Assembly (NCBI GenBank): GCA_038532735.1
Contig: JBCBAC010000001.1
Location: 248,001-312,000 of the forward strand
Direction of reading: 5' to 3'
Source of the DNA: JAHTBL01 sp038532735
Lineage (GTDB): Bacteria > Pseudomonadota > Alphaproteobacteria > Rhodobacterales > Rhodobacteraceae
Length of the DNA stretch: 64,000 bases
The notes below the pieces were generated by a model. It made no database searches, was not told the origin of the DNA, and saw only the letters and a list, made by a program, of their open reading frames with translations. Below are positions 45,301 through 54,325 of the stretch, one piece after another (within the stretch, counting starts at the first letter, position 1; each line of letters starts with the position of its first letter). A program made the translations under genes and the position numbers.

Positions 45301-45519
45301 CCCGCGTAGCGCTTCTTCCTGCTGATTGACGATCTCACGCTCAATCTCTGATGGGGCCGCACCGGGCCAGTTCGTTTGGATGACAACGATGGGTTTTCGC
45401 ACATCGGGGGCCAACTGGATCGGGATGCGCGACAGGGCGATAACGCCGAACAGAATAGCCATCACGACAAATGCGATGACAGCGATGGGGCGGTCGATGG
45501 CGTAGCGAATGATATCCAT
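42361..45519 (-). CDS. RND efflux permease (AcrB/HAE1-like)
   Basis: 1052 residues with twelve hydrophobic segments, TM1 at about 9-29 and large periplasmic loops after TM1 and TM7. It opens DIIRYAIDRPIAVIAFVVM; the fourth-helix region has the proton-relay type MIVDAAIVVLENIFR. The TM-rich C-terminal half ends with a short hydrophilic tail. Proton-driven drug or lipid exporter of the inner membrane, partnered by the fusion protein encoded directly upstream (1-nt overlap). No outer-membrane channel gene follows, so TolC is expected elsewhere. Substrate unknown. Confidence 0.93.
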   Translation of the reverse strand: MDIIRYAIDRPIAVIAFVVMAILFGVIALSRIPIQLAPDVRKPIVVIQTNWPGAAPSEIEREIVNQQEEALRGLEGLEIMTSISRTGEAEVTLEFAVGTDMTQSLLLVSNRLDRVSGYPDEANEPSLNTSGSDDSPIAWVLLTAQEGNTRPMPTYGDFVEDVIKDRIERIEGVSAVNVFGGVTRELQVVVDPRRLSLYGLTVPEVVRTLRAENISISAGDVDEGKRRYVVRTEGNLNTENAIRDVVLRSGVSNGGTGRVRVGDVADVAFAYKEPTARLRFKGESGLAFNIVREAGANVISVMEEIRIVLDELSAGPVTDAGLVMDQVYDETIYIDGAIDLVTQNIWIGGALAAFILMLFLRSPRATLVVSLAIPVSIVATFVVMAFTGRTLNVISLAGIAFAVGMIVDAAIVVLENIFRLREEGLNRRQAAYKGAKQVWGAILVSALTTVLVFVPILIMQLEAGQLFRDIAVAISVSVLLSLVVAVTVIPALASRLLRSGDQKPVRIWGLDHVARGFHGLIMRYVRLTVRSRAIGMIMVSLIAGGAAVASYIFLPRLEYLPEGNRNLVFGLIIPPPGYNLDTTETIAQRIEGVAQPLWEAAPELETEDGIATIDTFFFVATPGNSFVGAAAVDGERAAELIPVLSRPIFAEPGTFGFMTQPSLFGRGVGGGRAIELNISGQDLNEILSVAGQAAGIVSGILPRSEGHQFRPIPGLELGAPEVRLIPDRLRLADAGLDSSGLAATVDAFNDGLRVAEITVGSERVDLVLKGDPAVSDAARTQDVGNYPVVTPSGQIVPASALAEVVLTAGPTEIRHRDRLRTVTLEVRPADTLPLEEAVELLEREVVDVLEERGIPNDIRLSVSGTADQLSQTWSAIQINLVVALIIVFLVMAILFESFVLPLVILISVPVAAAGGVGGLALLNTYQTQPMDMLTLLGFVILVGIVVNNAILIVHQSLYHLREEGMEPIASIEEATRNRIRPIFMSTLTSVMGMLPLIIFSGAGSELYRGLGAVVVGGLSMSAFLTLLTVPPLLRLCLRKPEIEEAMAEPTRA

Positions 45520-46622
45520 TAGTTCGACTCGATGATGTTGGGCGCAATGTCTTGCCCGGGCCGCAACCTTTCGTTGCCGCGCACAACGACTATATCGCCT
45601 TCCGTCAGACCATTAACGACCTCATAGCGGTCGCCCATCGGCAGCCCGATTTGAACGGTGCGTGGCTCTGCCTTGCCGTCATTGGCTATGAACACCGTCC
45701 ATCCGCCTTGGGCTTGCACAAGTGCATCTTTCGGCACAGACAGGATCGACCGCGCCGCGCCTACAGGGATTTGCACGGTGATCGATTGCCCCACCGCGAT
45801 ATTGCTGAGCGCGCCCAGACCAGGGGCAGTCAGACGGACCGCGCGGGTGCGCGTCGTGACGTCTTCGAGGGGCAGGATCGCGCGCAGTTCCAGCGTTAGA
45901 TCATCCCCTTTTTCGGTTGTTGCCTGCAGCTCTTGTCCGGGTGACAGCTCGCCAAGATATCGGGAGGGGACGCTGGCCTCCACCTCAAAAGCCTCGACGT
46001 CCAGCAAGCGGACGACCGGCGTTCCGGCAGAGATGAAAGCACCGGGGATCGTGTCGACCTCGATCACGATACCAGGGAACGGCGCTATGATCGTGCTGCG
46101 GTCCAGCTGATAGCGCGCTTCCGCCAGCTGTGCCTCCGTGCTTTTGGTACGGGCCTGTGCTTCGGTAAGTTGGGACTGGGCTTCAAGCACATCAGACTGC
46201 GCATCATCAAAACGCCCCTGACTGAAAGAGCTTGAGCCGCGCAAGGCCTCAATCCGTGCGAAGGTTGTGCTGGCGCGATCCAATCGGACCCGCGCCGTGG
46301 CGATACCCGCTTCGGCTTCGGTCAGCTGTGCTTCGGATTGCGCGACGATGATTTCGAGCAATTCGCGATCCAGCTCAACAAGGATATCGCCCGTCTCGAC
46401 CCGCGCACCGGCAAGCACGTTGACGGCCTCGACCGTTCCGGCAACGCGGCTGGCGACGGACCCATCGCGTGCGGTGATCACCTCTGCGAAGACAGGGACG
46501 GTTTCAGCCAGCATCCGTTCTTCCACGGTTTGCACCCCGACGGCAGAGGGGCCGCCTTGAGCAAGGGCTGCTCCACCCGACATGGCGAGGGCAAAGGCGA
46601 TAAGGCAGGGTATCTGACGCAT
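45519..46622 (-). CDS. RND periplasmic adaptor (membrane fusion protein)
   Basis: 367 residues from ATG 46622 (CGGAG eight bases before), with a signal peptide (MRQIPCLIAFALAMSGGAALAQ). Barrel-sandwich and lipoyl halves around a coiled coil: RVAGTVEAVNVLAGARVETGDILVELD (about 62-88), then a helical hairpin (95-160) and STIIAPFPGIVIEV, followed by a beta-barrel and a membrane-proximal domain. It links the RND permease to an outer-membrane channel. Divergent from imuA; the 163-nt intergenic region carries the SOS promoter. Confidence 0.93.
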   Translation of the reverse strand: MRQIPCLIAFALAMSGGAALAQGGPSAVGVQTVEERMLAETVPVFAEVITARDGSVASRVAGTVEAVNVLAGARVETGDILVELDRELLEIIVAQSEAQLTEAEAGIATARVRLDRASTTFARIEALRGSSSFSQGRFDDAQSDVLEAQSQLTEAQARTKSTEAQLAEARYQLDRSTIIAPFPGIVIEVDTIPGAFISAGTPVVRLLDVEAFEVEASVPSRYLGELSPGQELQATTEKGDDLTLELRAILPLEDVTTRTRAVRLTAPGLGALSNIAVGQSITVQIPVGAARSILSVPKDALVQAQGGWTVFIANDGKAEPRTVQIGLPMGDRYEVVNGLTEGDIVVVRGNERLRPGQDIAPNIIESN

Positions 46623-46720
46623 GAGAAAACTCCGTTTCTGCATCAAGGACATAGCACGTTCCCTGCGTCATCATAGGGCTTTGCGGACCTGCGCTCCCCT
46701 CAAAAATTAGTTAACCGCGT

Positions 46721-46760
46721 TTGACCGAGTTTCCCGAAAGCGCTAGAACAAAAGAAGAAC
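46721..46760 (+). promoter_or_regulatory. LexA-controlled promoter of the imuA-imuB-dnaE2 operon
   Basis: TTGACC (46721-46726), 17 nt, TAGAAC (46744-46749) make a good sigma-70 promoter. The LexA box GAAC-AAAAGAA-GAAC (46746-46760) fits the alphaproteobacterial SOS operator (GTTC-N7-GTTC on the other strand) and overlaps the -10 element, so LexA would block RNA polymerase. It is 25 nt upstream of imuA. Confidence 0.88.
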
Positions 46761-46785
46761 AAGTAATGGATTCGCTGCCCTTTGA

Positions 46786-47472
46786 ATGTCTTATCTTGCG
46801 CCCTCCAAACGTCTGTCCAGCCAAACCCGGCTGTCGCTGCGCAGCATCGGTGCGCAGAAAGTGCTGTCAGATGTCTTCACCCAAACCGCAGCGGATGCCG
46901 CGGCTGTGGGATTCGTGCTGGCGCATTTGCCGCGCGATGCGGGCACCGTGCTGTGGGCGCAGGATCGGCTTTCCGCCAAAGAGACGGGTCAGCCTTACAT
47001 GCCCGGCATTGGCCCTGCGCAGTCTGTGATGCGGGTCGCGGTCAGTCGCCCTTCCGACGTGCTGGTCACGATGGAGGATGCATTGCGCTGCAAAGCGGTC
47101 AGCGCGGTGATTGGCGAGATATGGGGCGACCCGCCGACGCTCGATTTTACGGCAACGAAGCGGCTTGCGCTCAGGGCGGAGGCGCATGGCGTGCCCTGCT
47201 GGCTGATCCGGCGCGCCGCCCATCCCAATCTGAGTGCGGCGCGCAATCGGTGGCGCATCGCGTCGCTGCCCTCTGCTGCGCATCCGCACGACGCCCAGGC
47301 GCCCGGCGATCCCCGCTGGCAGGTGGAGCTGTTCCGGTCGCGCGCGGCACAACCCGGCACATGGGCTGTGCGCTATGACCGGGCGACGGGTCGTCTCGAT
47401 TTTTCTGCCGCATCTGTCGATGGAGCGGTGGATGCGCGTGATGGCGCAGACCGGCACAGCGCCACCCGATGA
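46786..47472 (+). CDS. imuA: ImuA, RecA-like accessory protein of the SOS mutasome
   Basis: 228 residues. It resembles the SulA/RecA-like ImuA family: FTQTAADAAAVGFVLAHLPRD near 30-50, a segment like the RecA core GTVLWAQDRLSAKE, and the C-terminal AAQPGTWAVRYDRATGRLDF. ImuA joins ImuB and DnaE2 in damage-induced, error-prone translesion synthesis. No strong ribosome site is visible before ATG 46786; this frame is supported by similarity. The last 98 nt overlap imuB in a different frame. Confidence 0.88.
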   Translation: MSYLAPSKRLSSQTRLSLRSIGAQKVLSDVFTQTAADAAAVGFVLAHLPRDAGTVLWAQDRLSAKETGQPYMPGIGPAQSVMRVAVSRPSDVLVTMEDALRCKAVSAVIGEIWGDPPTLDFTATKRLALRAEAHGVPCWLIRRAAHPNLSAARNRWRIASLPSAAHPHDAQAPGDPRWQVELFRSRAAQPGTWAVRYDRATGRLDFSAASVDGAVDARDGADRHSATR

Positions 47473-48907
47473 CCTGCCCGCTGCAATGGTGGCCGAAGGT
47501 CAGCACGGCCCAGTCATTCACGACACCAACCGCGCCGCCCGTCTGGCTGGGGTGCAGCGGGGCGCGCGCGTCACGGATATGAAAGCGCTGCTGCCCGATC
47601 TGCGCGTTGAATATGCCGACATTTATGGCGACCGCCACGCGATGGAACAGTTGATGTTCTGGGTGCGCCGCTGGTGCCCGTGGTCTGCGCAGGATGGCCC
47701 GGATGGTCTGATCTTGGACACAACCGGGTCGGATCACCTTTGGGGCGGTGAGGCCGCGATGTTGGCGGATATGGAGGCTGCGTTTTCGACGCTGGGCCTG
47801 ACCGCGCAAATCGCATTGGCGCCCACATGGGGCGCGGCTTGGGCCTTGGCGCGCTACGGCACCGTGCGCAGCATTTGCGCGGAGGGGGAGATCGCGCAAA
47901 AACTCTCTCCCCTTCCGGCGGAGGCGCTGCGGCTGAACAATGGCACGGTGACGCTTCTGCGCCGTCTAGGTCTCAAAACCATCGGTGCGTTAGCGGATGT
48001 GCCACGCCTGTCGCTGACCCGTCGCTTTGTCAAAGCCAAGCTGCACGAGAACCCGGTCATCCGTTTGGATCAAGCGATGGGCCGCACGGCAGAGCCCGTC
48101 TCAAGCCCTGATGCCACGCCCACATTCCGCGCACATACACGCTTGCCGGAACCGATCATGGACCCGACGCCCTTCATGCCGGATCTTTGCCGTGAGCTTT
48201 GTGATCAGATGGAGGCGCAGGGTTATGGTTGTCGCCGCCTTTTGCTGACCGTTTACCATACCGATGGGGATACACATCGCATCGACGTGGCGATGTCGGT
48301 TCATAGTCGCGACCCGGATCATCTGCTGTATCTCTTCCGTGACAAGCTGGAGGCGATCAATCCCGGCTATGGGTTTGATCTGATCACACTGGATGCGGCC
48401 CAAACCGAGCAGATGCAGACCGTTCAGGCGCATCTGGGTGGGGGCGCAGACGAAACGGTCGATCTTTCCCGCCTGATCGACCGGCTGACCGCGCGTTTCG
48501 GGGTGCGCGCGGTCAGCACACCTGCGCTGCGCGAAAGCCATGTGCCGGAGCGCGCGCAAAACTGGGTGGGCGCTCTGCACGGGTCAAACGACACGGCGGA
48601 GGTTGTCGCAGCCGAACGCCCCATTCGTTTGCTCAGCCATCCGGAAGAAGTGCGCGTGCTTTACGCCGTGCCCAAAGGTCCGCCGGTTCAGTTTGTCTGG
48701 CGGCGTCAGACCCATAAGGTCGCGCGCTATGCCGGGCCTGAACGCATCGCGCCAGAATGGTGGCACGACCTGCCCGGCACCCGCCTGCGCGATTATTTCA
48801 AGGTTGAGGATCACGCAGGCCGTCGGTTCTGGATCTATCGCGAGGGGCTGCATGGCGACGGGCGTGGTGGCGATCCGCGCTGGTTCGTGCACGGGATGTT
48901 TGCCTGA
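47375..48907 (+). CDS. imuB: ImuB, Y-family polymerase-like adaptor of the mutasome
   Basis: 510 residues from ATG 47375 (MTGRRVVSIFLPHLSMERWM), where the family begins; the longer frame to 47234 reads back through imuA. It has the palm and fingers of Y-family polymerases (LILDTTGSDHLWGGEAAMLADME near 108-130) and a helix-hairpin-helix segment (LRRLGLKTIGALADVPRLSL), but like other ImuB proteins should lack catalytic acids and act as the beta-clamp hub. The stop shares one base with the dnaE2 start (TGATG). Confidence 0.93.
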   Translation: MTGRRVVSIFLPHLSMERWMRVMAQTGTAPPDDLPAAMVAEGQHGPVIHDTNRAARLAGVQRGARVTDMKALLPDLRVEYADIYGDRHAMEQLMFWVRRWCPWSAQDGPDGLILDTTGSDHLWGGEAAMLADMEAAFSTLGLTAQIALAPTWGAAWALARYGTVRSICAEGEIAQKLSPLPAEALRLNNGTVTLLRRLGLKTIGALADVPRLSLTRRFVKAKLHENPVIRLDQAMGRTAEPVSSPDATPTFRAHTRLPEPIMDPTPFMPDLCRELCDQMEAQGYGCRRLLLTVYHTDGDTHRIDVAMSVHSRDPDHLLYLFRDKLEAINPGYGFDLITLDAAQTEQMQTVQAHLGGGADETVDLSRLIDRLTARFGVRAVSTPALRESHVPERAQNWVGALHGSNDTAEVVAAERPIRLLSHPEEVRVLYAVPKGPPVQFVWRRQTHKVARYAGPERIAPEWWHDLPGTRLRDYFKVEDHAGRRFWIYREGLHGDGRGGDPRWFVHGMFA

Positions 48908-51900
48908 TGCCCCAGAACGATCACCAACACCCTAAGCGCACCTTGGCTGAAGGGGGTTTCACGCGCAACAGCCGCAAACCCTTTGTCGAACTTGGTGTGA
49001 GCAGCTGCTTTTCGTTTCTCTATGGGGCTTCTGATGCGGTCGATCTGACGGTTACGGCGTGGGATCACGGCTATGACGCGCTGGGCATCGCTGATCTGAA
49101 CACGATGGCCGGGATCGTGCGGCTGCATGCAGAGGCGCGCAAAGCGCATATTCGCCCGGTGATTGGCTGCCGCCTCCGCCTCATCACGGGGGAGGAATTC
49201 CTCGCCTATCCGAGGGACCGCTTGGCCTATGGGCGGCTCTGCCAGCTTTTGACCAAAGGCAAAATGCACGACCAAGACGGTCAATGGCAGGCCAAAGGGG
49301 CTTGCGATATCTCGCTGCGCGATTTGTCAGATCACAGCGAAGGCGTCATTCTGATCGCGCTTCCGCAGGCGGATCATAGGGAGTTTGCCTCTGGCCTGCG
49401 CCGTCTCAGAAAAGCGCTTCCTGGTTTGCGCTACATCGCGGCCAGTTACCTTTATCGCGGTGATGACCGTGCGCGGATCAACTTTCTGGACAAGCTCGCC
49501 CGCGAGAACCGCATGTCGATTCTGGCCACAAATGACGTGCACTACCACGCGCCTGAACGGCGACCGCTGCAAGACGTGATGACCTGTATTCGCGAAAAAA
49601 CGACGATCGCGAAGGCCGGGTTTCTGCTGCACGCAAATGCCGAGCGGCATCTGAAATCCCCCGATGAGATGATCGCGCTTTTTGCGGAATGGCCTCACGC
49701 GATCCGTGCGACCCGTGAGGTTGCCGATGCCTGCACGTTCAATCTGACAGAGCTGTCTTACGAGTATCCAAAGGAGGTCGTGCCTCAAGGCAAGACCCCG
49801 CAGGAATATCTTGAGGAACTGACTTGGGCAGGCGCCAAAACCCGCTATCCAGAGGGTATTCCCGACAAGACCCGCGAAAGCATTGTCAAAGAGCTCAAGT
49901 TGATCGCGAAGCTGGATATTCCGCAGTATTTCCTAACCATCCATGACATCATTAAATTTGCCCGCGAAGAGGCCAAACCTCCGATCCTGTGTCAGGGACG
50001 TGGATCAGCCGCGAATTCCGCGGTCTGCTATGTGCTGGGCATCACCGCTGTCGATCCCGCCAAGAACGATCTGCTGTTTGAGCGCTTCATCTCCGAAGAA
50101 CGCAAAGAGCCCCCCGATATCGACGTTGATTTTGAGCATGAGCGCCGGGAAGAGGTGATCCAGCATATTTACGAGAAATACGGTCGTGGCCGCGCTGGGC
50201 TCTGTGCGACTGTCATCCATTACCGCCCCCGCATGGCGATCCGCGAGGTCGGCAAAGTCATGGGCCTCAGTCAGGATGTGACAGCGGCTTTGGCCAAGAC
50301 GGTTTGGGGCAGTTGGGGGCGCGAGATTGGCGTGGCGGAGGCTGAAGAGGCGGGCTTGGATTTAAACGATCCGCTTTTGGCGCGGGCGATCAAGCTGGCC
50401 GATCAACTCATCGGAATGCCCCGCCATTTGGGTCAGCATGTGGGGGGCTTCATCCTGACCGAAACGCCGCTGAACCAGACCGTGCCCATCGGCAACGGGG
50501 CGATGCCAGACCGCAGTTTTATCGAATGGGACAAGGACGATATTGATGAGCTGCGCATTCTCAAAGTGGACGTTCTGGCCTTGGGAATGCTTACCTGTAT
50601 CCATAAAGCCTTTGATCTGATTGAGGCGCATTACGGGAAATCCTATGACCTGGCGACCGTCCCGGCTGAGCAGAAATCCGTCTACGATATGCTCCAAAAG
50701 GGTGACAGCCTGGGCGTCTTTCAGGTCGAAAGCCGCGCACAGATGAACATGCTGCCACGCCTGAAACCCAAGGAGTTCTATGACCTTGTCATTCAGGTCG
50801 CCATCGTGCGGCCTGGCCCCATTCAGGGCAACATGGTGCACCCTTATTTGAAGCGTCGGCAGGGTCTGGAGAAGGCGACATATCCCTCCCCGGGGCAAGA
50901 ACACGGCCCGCCTGACGAGCTGGAGCAGATCCTGAAGCGCACGCTTGGTGTGCCGATTTTTCAAGAACAGGCGATGAAGATCGCGATGGTCGCCGCGCAG
51001 TTTTCATCGGTTGAGGCGAACCAGCTGCGCAAGGCGATGGCCACGTTTCGATCCAGGGGCATGGTGACGGCCCATAAGGACATGATGGTCAGCCGTATGA
51101 TCGAACGCGGCTATGATGCGGAGTTCGCGGCGCGTTGTTTCAGTCAGATCGAGGGCTTTGGTGAATACGGGTTTCCCGAAAGTCACGCGGCCAGTTTCGC
51201 CCTGCTGGTCTATATCTCCAGTTGGATCAAATACGCGTATCCGGATGTCTTTTGTGCAGCCCTTTTGAATTCGCAACCGATGGGGTTCTATGCGCCCGCG
51301 CAGATTGTGCGCGACGCCCGCGAACATGGGGTCGAGGTGCGCGCGCCCGATGTGAATTTCAGCCATTGGGACACAATGTTGGAACCGACAGGTCCCGATA
51401 CATTTGCCGTGCGCCTTGGCCTTCGCCAGATCGACGGGTTTCGCCAAGAGATGGCCGAGCGGATCGCGACGCAGCGGACGGAGCCTTACACAAGCCTTGA
51501 AGACCTCAAAAGGCGCGCTGGATTGGACGCAAGTGCGATGCACCGGCTTGCGGCTGCGGATGCTTTCCGGTCGATGCTGCTGGATCGTCGGGCCGCTCTG
51601 TGGGATGCGCGCGCGCTGAAAGACGCCCCTGATCTGCCGCTTTTCACCGAGAAGAAGGCGCCTGATGAAGGGTTGGATCACACTGTGGCCTTGCCCGAAA
51701 TGCCCTCATGCGAGCATGTGGTGGCGGATTACCAAACGCTGCGCCTGTCTCTGAAAGCGCATCCGATGTCTTTCCTGCGCAAAAGTATGAACCGGCAGGG
51801 GTATTCCTCTGCCGCGCAATTGAGGCAGATGCGCAATGGTCAACGTATCTCGATGGCGGGCGTGGTGTTGATCCGTCAAAAGCCGGGCAGCGCGAAGGGC

Positions 51901-52218
51901 GTGTGCTTTATCACGATTGAAGATGAAACCGGTGTCGCAAATCTGGTCGTCTGGCCCAAGATCATGGCGCAGTTTCGTAAGGCAGTGATGCAAAGCCGTT
52001 TAATCGATGTGCGTGGATATGTGCAGCGCGACCGGGATGTGATCCATGTCGTGGTTGAACAGCTTCATGATCGCAGTGATGCGCTGGATCGGCTTTCAAA
52101 CGAACCGATGCCGATTCAGTTGTCGCGTGCGGATGAGGTTCTGCGTCCAATTCCAGACACTCATTCGCGCCACCCGCGAAATGTGCGGATCATTCCGAAA
52201 TCGCGTGATTTTCACTGA
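48907..52218 (+). CDS. dnaE2: Error-prone DNA polymerase DnaE2 (ImuC)
   Basis: 1103 residues. The PHP region is degenerate: VSSCFSFLYGASDAVDLT stands where DnaE1 has a metal-binding HxH, as is normal for DnaE2. The catalytic palm has PDIDVDFEHERREEVIQHIY (about 401-420), and later YGFPESHAASFALL and an OB domain (about 960-1040). Shorter than replicative DnaE. It copies past lesions under SOS control with ImuA and ImuB. Its stop abuts the convergent flgI stop without spacer. Confidence 0.96.
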   Translation: MPQNDHQHPKRTLAEGGFTRNSRKPFVELGVSSCFSFLYGASDAVDLTVTAWDHGYDALGIADLNTMAGIVRLHAEARKAHIRPVIGCRLRLITGEEFLAYPRDRLAYGRLCQLLTKGKMHDQDGQWQAKGACDISLRDLSDHSEGVILIALPQADHREFASGLRRLRKALPGLRYIAASYLYRGDDRARINFLDKLARENRMSILATNDVHYHAPERRPLQDVMTCIREKTTIAKAGFLLHANAERHLKSPDEMIALFAEWPHAIRATREVADACTFNLTELSYEYPKEVVPQGKTPQEYLEELTWAGAKTRYPEGIPDKTRESIVKELKLIAKLDIPQYFLTIHDIIKFAREEAKPPILCQGRGSAANSAVCYVLGITAVDPAKNDLLFERFISEERKEPPDIDVDFEHERREEVIQHIYEKYGRGRAGLCATVIHYRPRMAIREVGKVMGLSQDVTAALAKTVWGSWGREIGVAEAEEAGLDLNDPLLARAIKLADQLIGMPRHLGQHVGGFILTETPLNQTVPIGNGAMPDRSFIEWDKDDIDELRILKVDVLALGMLTCIHKAFDLIEAHYGKSYDLATVPAEQKSVYDMLQKGDSLGVFQVESRAQMNMLPRLKPKEFYDLVIQVAIVRPGPIQGNMVHPYLKRRQGLEKATYPSPGQEHGPPDELEQILKRTLGVPIFQEQAMKIAMVAAQFSSVEANQLRKAMATFRSRGMVTAHKDMMVSRMIERGYDAEFAARCFSQIEGFGEYGFPESHAASFALLVYISSWIKYAYPDVFCAALLNSQPMGFYAPAQIVRDAREHGVEVRAPDVNFSHWDTMLEPTGPDTFAVRLGLRQIDGFRQEMAERIATQRTEPYTSLEDLKRRAGLDASAMHRLAAADAFRSMLLDRRAALWDARALKDAPDLPLFTEKKAPDEGLDHTVALPEMPSCEHVVADYQTLRLSLKAHPMSFLRKSMNRQGYSSAAQLRQMRNGQRISMAGVVLIRQKPGSAKGVCFITIEDETGVANLVVWPKIMAQFRKAVMQSRLIDVRGYVQRDRDVIHVVVEQLHDRSDALDRLSNEPMPIQLSRADEVLRPIPDTHSRHPRNVRIIPKSRDFH

Positions 52219-53319
52219 TCACCGCACCACGAAATCAGCATGGAGCGCACCTGCCGCTTTGATGCTTTTCAAGATATCAATCATGTCGCGAGGTGCCACG
52301 CCAAGTGCGTTCAGCCCTGCGATCACCTCGGATAATGACGTGCCGCCGCGCACCTCGGCCAGCCCGATCCCGGGTTCGTCCTCAATTCCTGCACGGGTGC
52401 GAGGGACAATCACAGTTTCACCCTCGGCGAAAGGATTGGGCTGCACTGCAATCGGCGCCTCCTCAATCCGAAGCGTCAGGTTTCCTTGAGACACGGCTAC
52501 CCGCGAGATGCGCACATCCTCGCCCATCACAATCGTGCCGGAGCGCTGATCGACCACCACGCGGGCGCGCCGTTCAGGCTCGACCAGGATGTTTTCCACC
52601 CGACCCAACGCATGCGCGGGTGAGGCCATGCGTGTTGCGTCGATATCCAGCTCGACCGTGCCAGCGTCAGACATCACCGCCACGCGACGCCCAAATTCAG
52701 AGTTAATGGCCGCCTCGATCCGGGAGGCCGTCGTGAAATCCGGCGTTCGTAAAGCCAACCGGATTGAGCTGAGTGCAGCGAAATCAAACGCGATCTCCCG
52801 CTCGACCCGCGCGCCATCGGGGACAACGCCAGCCGTCGGCACGCCTTGAACCACTTGTGCGGCCTCCCCCTCCGCTGCGGCGCCGCCTGCGATCACAGTG
52901 CCTTGGGCCACGGCGTAAATCTGCCCGTCCGCTGCATTGAGCGGGGTCATCACCAGCGTCCCGCCCAACAAGCTTTTCGCGTCGCCAATGGCTGAGACCG
53001 TGATGTCGATTTTGCTACCGGCACGTGCGAAGGGCGGCAGGCTGGCGGTGACAAAAACCGCTGCCACATTCTTGGGCCGAAACTGCTCCCCCGCGACGTT
53101 TACGCCGAGGCGTTCGAGGATGTTTGACATGATCTCTTCGGTGTAGGGAGCGTTGCGCAACCCGTCGCCCGTGCCGTTCAGCCCCACGACCAGACCGTAG
53201 CCGACAAGATCATTGCCGCGTACGCCATCGAATTCGACAAGATCTTTCAGGCGAATCGGGCTCGCCGCAGCCAGAAGCGGCATCAGCGCAAGAAGGGCAG
53301 CAAGAAGGAAACGCATCAT
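52219..53319 (-). CDS. flgI: Flagellar P-ring protein FlgI
   Basis: 366 residues. A signal peptide (MMRFLLAALLALMPLLAAA) leads to RLKDLVEFDGVRGNDLVGYGLVVGLNGTGDG, the FlgI start, and AVFVTASLPPFARAGSKIDITVSAIGDA near 95-120. FlgI polymers form the periplasmic ring around the rod. Its chaperone FlgA and the L-ring gene flgH are not in the window. It overlaps flgL by 4 nt and is the last gene of the minus-strand flagellar block. Confidence 0.96.
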   Translation of the reverse strand: MMRFLLAALLALMPLLAAASPIRLKDLVEFDGVRGNDLVGYGLVVGLNGTGDGLRNAPYTEEIMSNILERLGVNVAGEQFRPKNVAAVFVTASLPPFARAGSKIDITVSAIGDAKSLLGGTLVMTPLNAADGQIYAVAQGTVIAGGAAAEGEAAQVVQGVPTAGVVPDGARVEREIAFDFAALSSIRLALRTPDFTTASRIEAAINSEFGRRVAVMSDAGTVELDIDATRMASPAHALGRVENILVEPERRARVVVDQRSGTIVMGEDVRISRVAVSQGNLTLRIEEAPIAVQPNPFAEGETVIVPRTRAGIEDEPGIGLAEVRGGTSLSEVIAGLNALGVAPRDMIDILKSIKAAGALHADFVVR

Positions 53320-54323
53320 CTGAGGAAATCCGATAGGTTCAGGCGCGAAAGGCGCGCGGTCATGGTGTACAGCAGCTCAAGGCTACTTTCGACATTCTGA
53401 AGCTCAGTGGCGGCTTCATAGGGATCAATCGCGGTGATGGCGCTTCGTGCCAGGTCTACCGCGTGTCGCTCTGCCCCGATTTCAGTCAGGCGGTTATCAA
53501 GAAGCGCCTGATTGTTGCCCACCCGCCCCTGATGTTGGATCAAACCGGTGTTTGCCTCAATCAGCGTCTCAGCCGAAGTTGCCGCAAGCGCGGCGCGCTC
53601 TGTGCCTGTTAGCGCGTTGCTATTCTCAGAAACGATTGAAGCCATGATGAATCCGCGAAGTGTGGATTTGATTTGGTCGTCCAGTGCCGTCAACGGCTCT
53701 TCAATCGTGACGCCTTCACCAATGGTAAGCGATGATGCGGGCGTTGCCGAGCCGTTGTAGTGGTCGGTTTCAAATGCCCCGCTCGGCGCGAACCAAGTGT
53801 CGAGCGCGGCCACGATATCGGCCGCTGTGGTTAACCCCGTCACGGCTGTCTTCGCTGCAGTCATGATGTCATTTGCCGGTGAAAGCGGCACTGTGTCGAT
53901 CGCTTGCCCGGCCAGTAAGGTGCGCCCTGCGACCTGTGTGTTGAGCGCCGAGACGACCGTTTCAAAGCCAACCTCCGCCGCTTGGCTAGATGCGTTCAAA
54001 AGCTCCGCATTGCCGCTGTTTGCGCTGGATAGAAGGCGGGGGGCAAGATCGCTGCTGCGTGCGTTGACTTGCTCTAGAACAGCTTGAAGTCCGTCGGTTA
54101 ACAGAACGGCTTGGCGGCTTGCCTGCTCGTACCCGGATAAGCGCGTTAAGGATGTTTCAAGCCCTGCGAGCGGGCGAAACCCTCCTTGGACAGCTTCGGT
54201 CAGATCATGGTGCTGCCCTGTTGCGATTTCTTTTGTAAGGCGCTGAAAATCAGTGCGCAGATCCGCATTGTGCCGTCTCATAGACAGGCTTTGTGCCAGA
54301 TCACCGATGCTTGAAATCGTCAT
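53316..54323 (-). CDS. flgL: Flagellar hook-filament junction protein FlgL
   Basis: 335 residues. The N-terminal helix (SIGDLAQSLSMRRHNADLRTDF) and C-terminal helix (ESSLELLYTMTARLSRLNLSDFLR) match the flagellin-like D0/D1 ends of FlgL. It forms the second junction ring between FlgK and the filament and is exported through the flagellar type III pathway, so no signal peptide is expected. It begins 2 nt after flgK. Confidence 0.92.
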   Translation of the reverse strand: MTISSIGDLAQSLSMRRHNADLRTDFQRLTKEIATGQHHDLTEAVQGGFRPLAGLETSLTRLSGYEQASRQAVLLTDGLQAVLEQVNARSSDLAPRLLSSANSGNAELLNASSQAAEVGFETVVSALNTQVAGRTLLAGQAIDTVPLSPANDIMTAAKTAVTGLTTAADIVAALDTWFAPSGAFETDHYNGSATPASSLTIGEGVTIEEPLTALDDQIKSTLRGFIMASIVSENSNALTGTERAALAATSAETLIEANTGLIQHQGRVGNNQALLDNRLTEIGAERHAVDLARSAITAIDPYEAATELQNVESSLELLYTMTARLSRLNLSDFLR

Positions 54324-54325
54324 CG

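Noticed and set aside
46721..47029. Plus-strand open frame starting before imuA (102 codons)
   Set aside because: Begins inside the promoter and LexA box and runs in a different frame from imuA; not supported.
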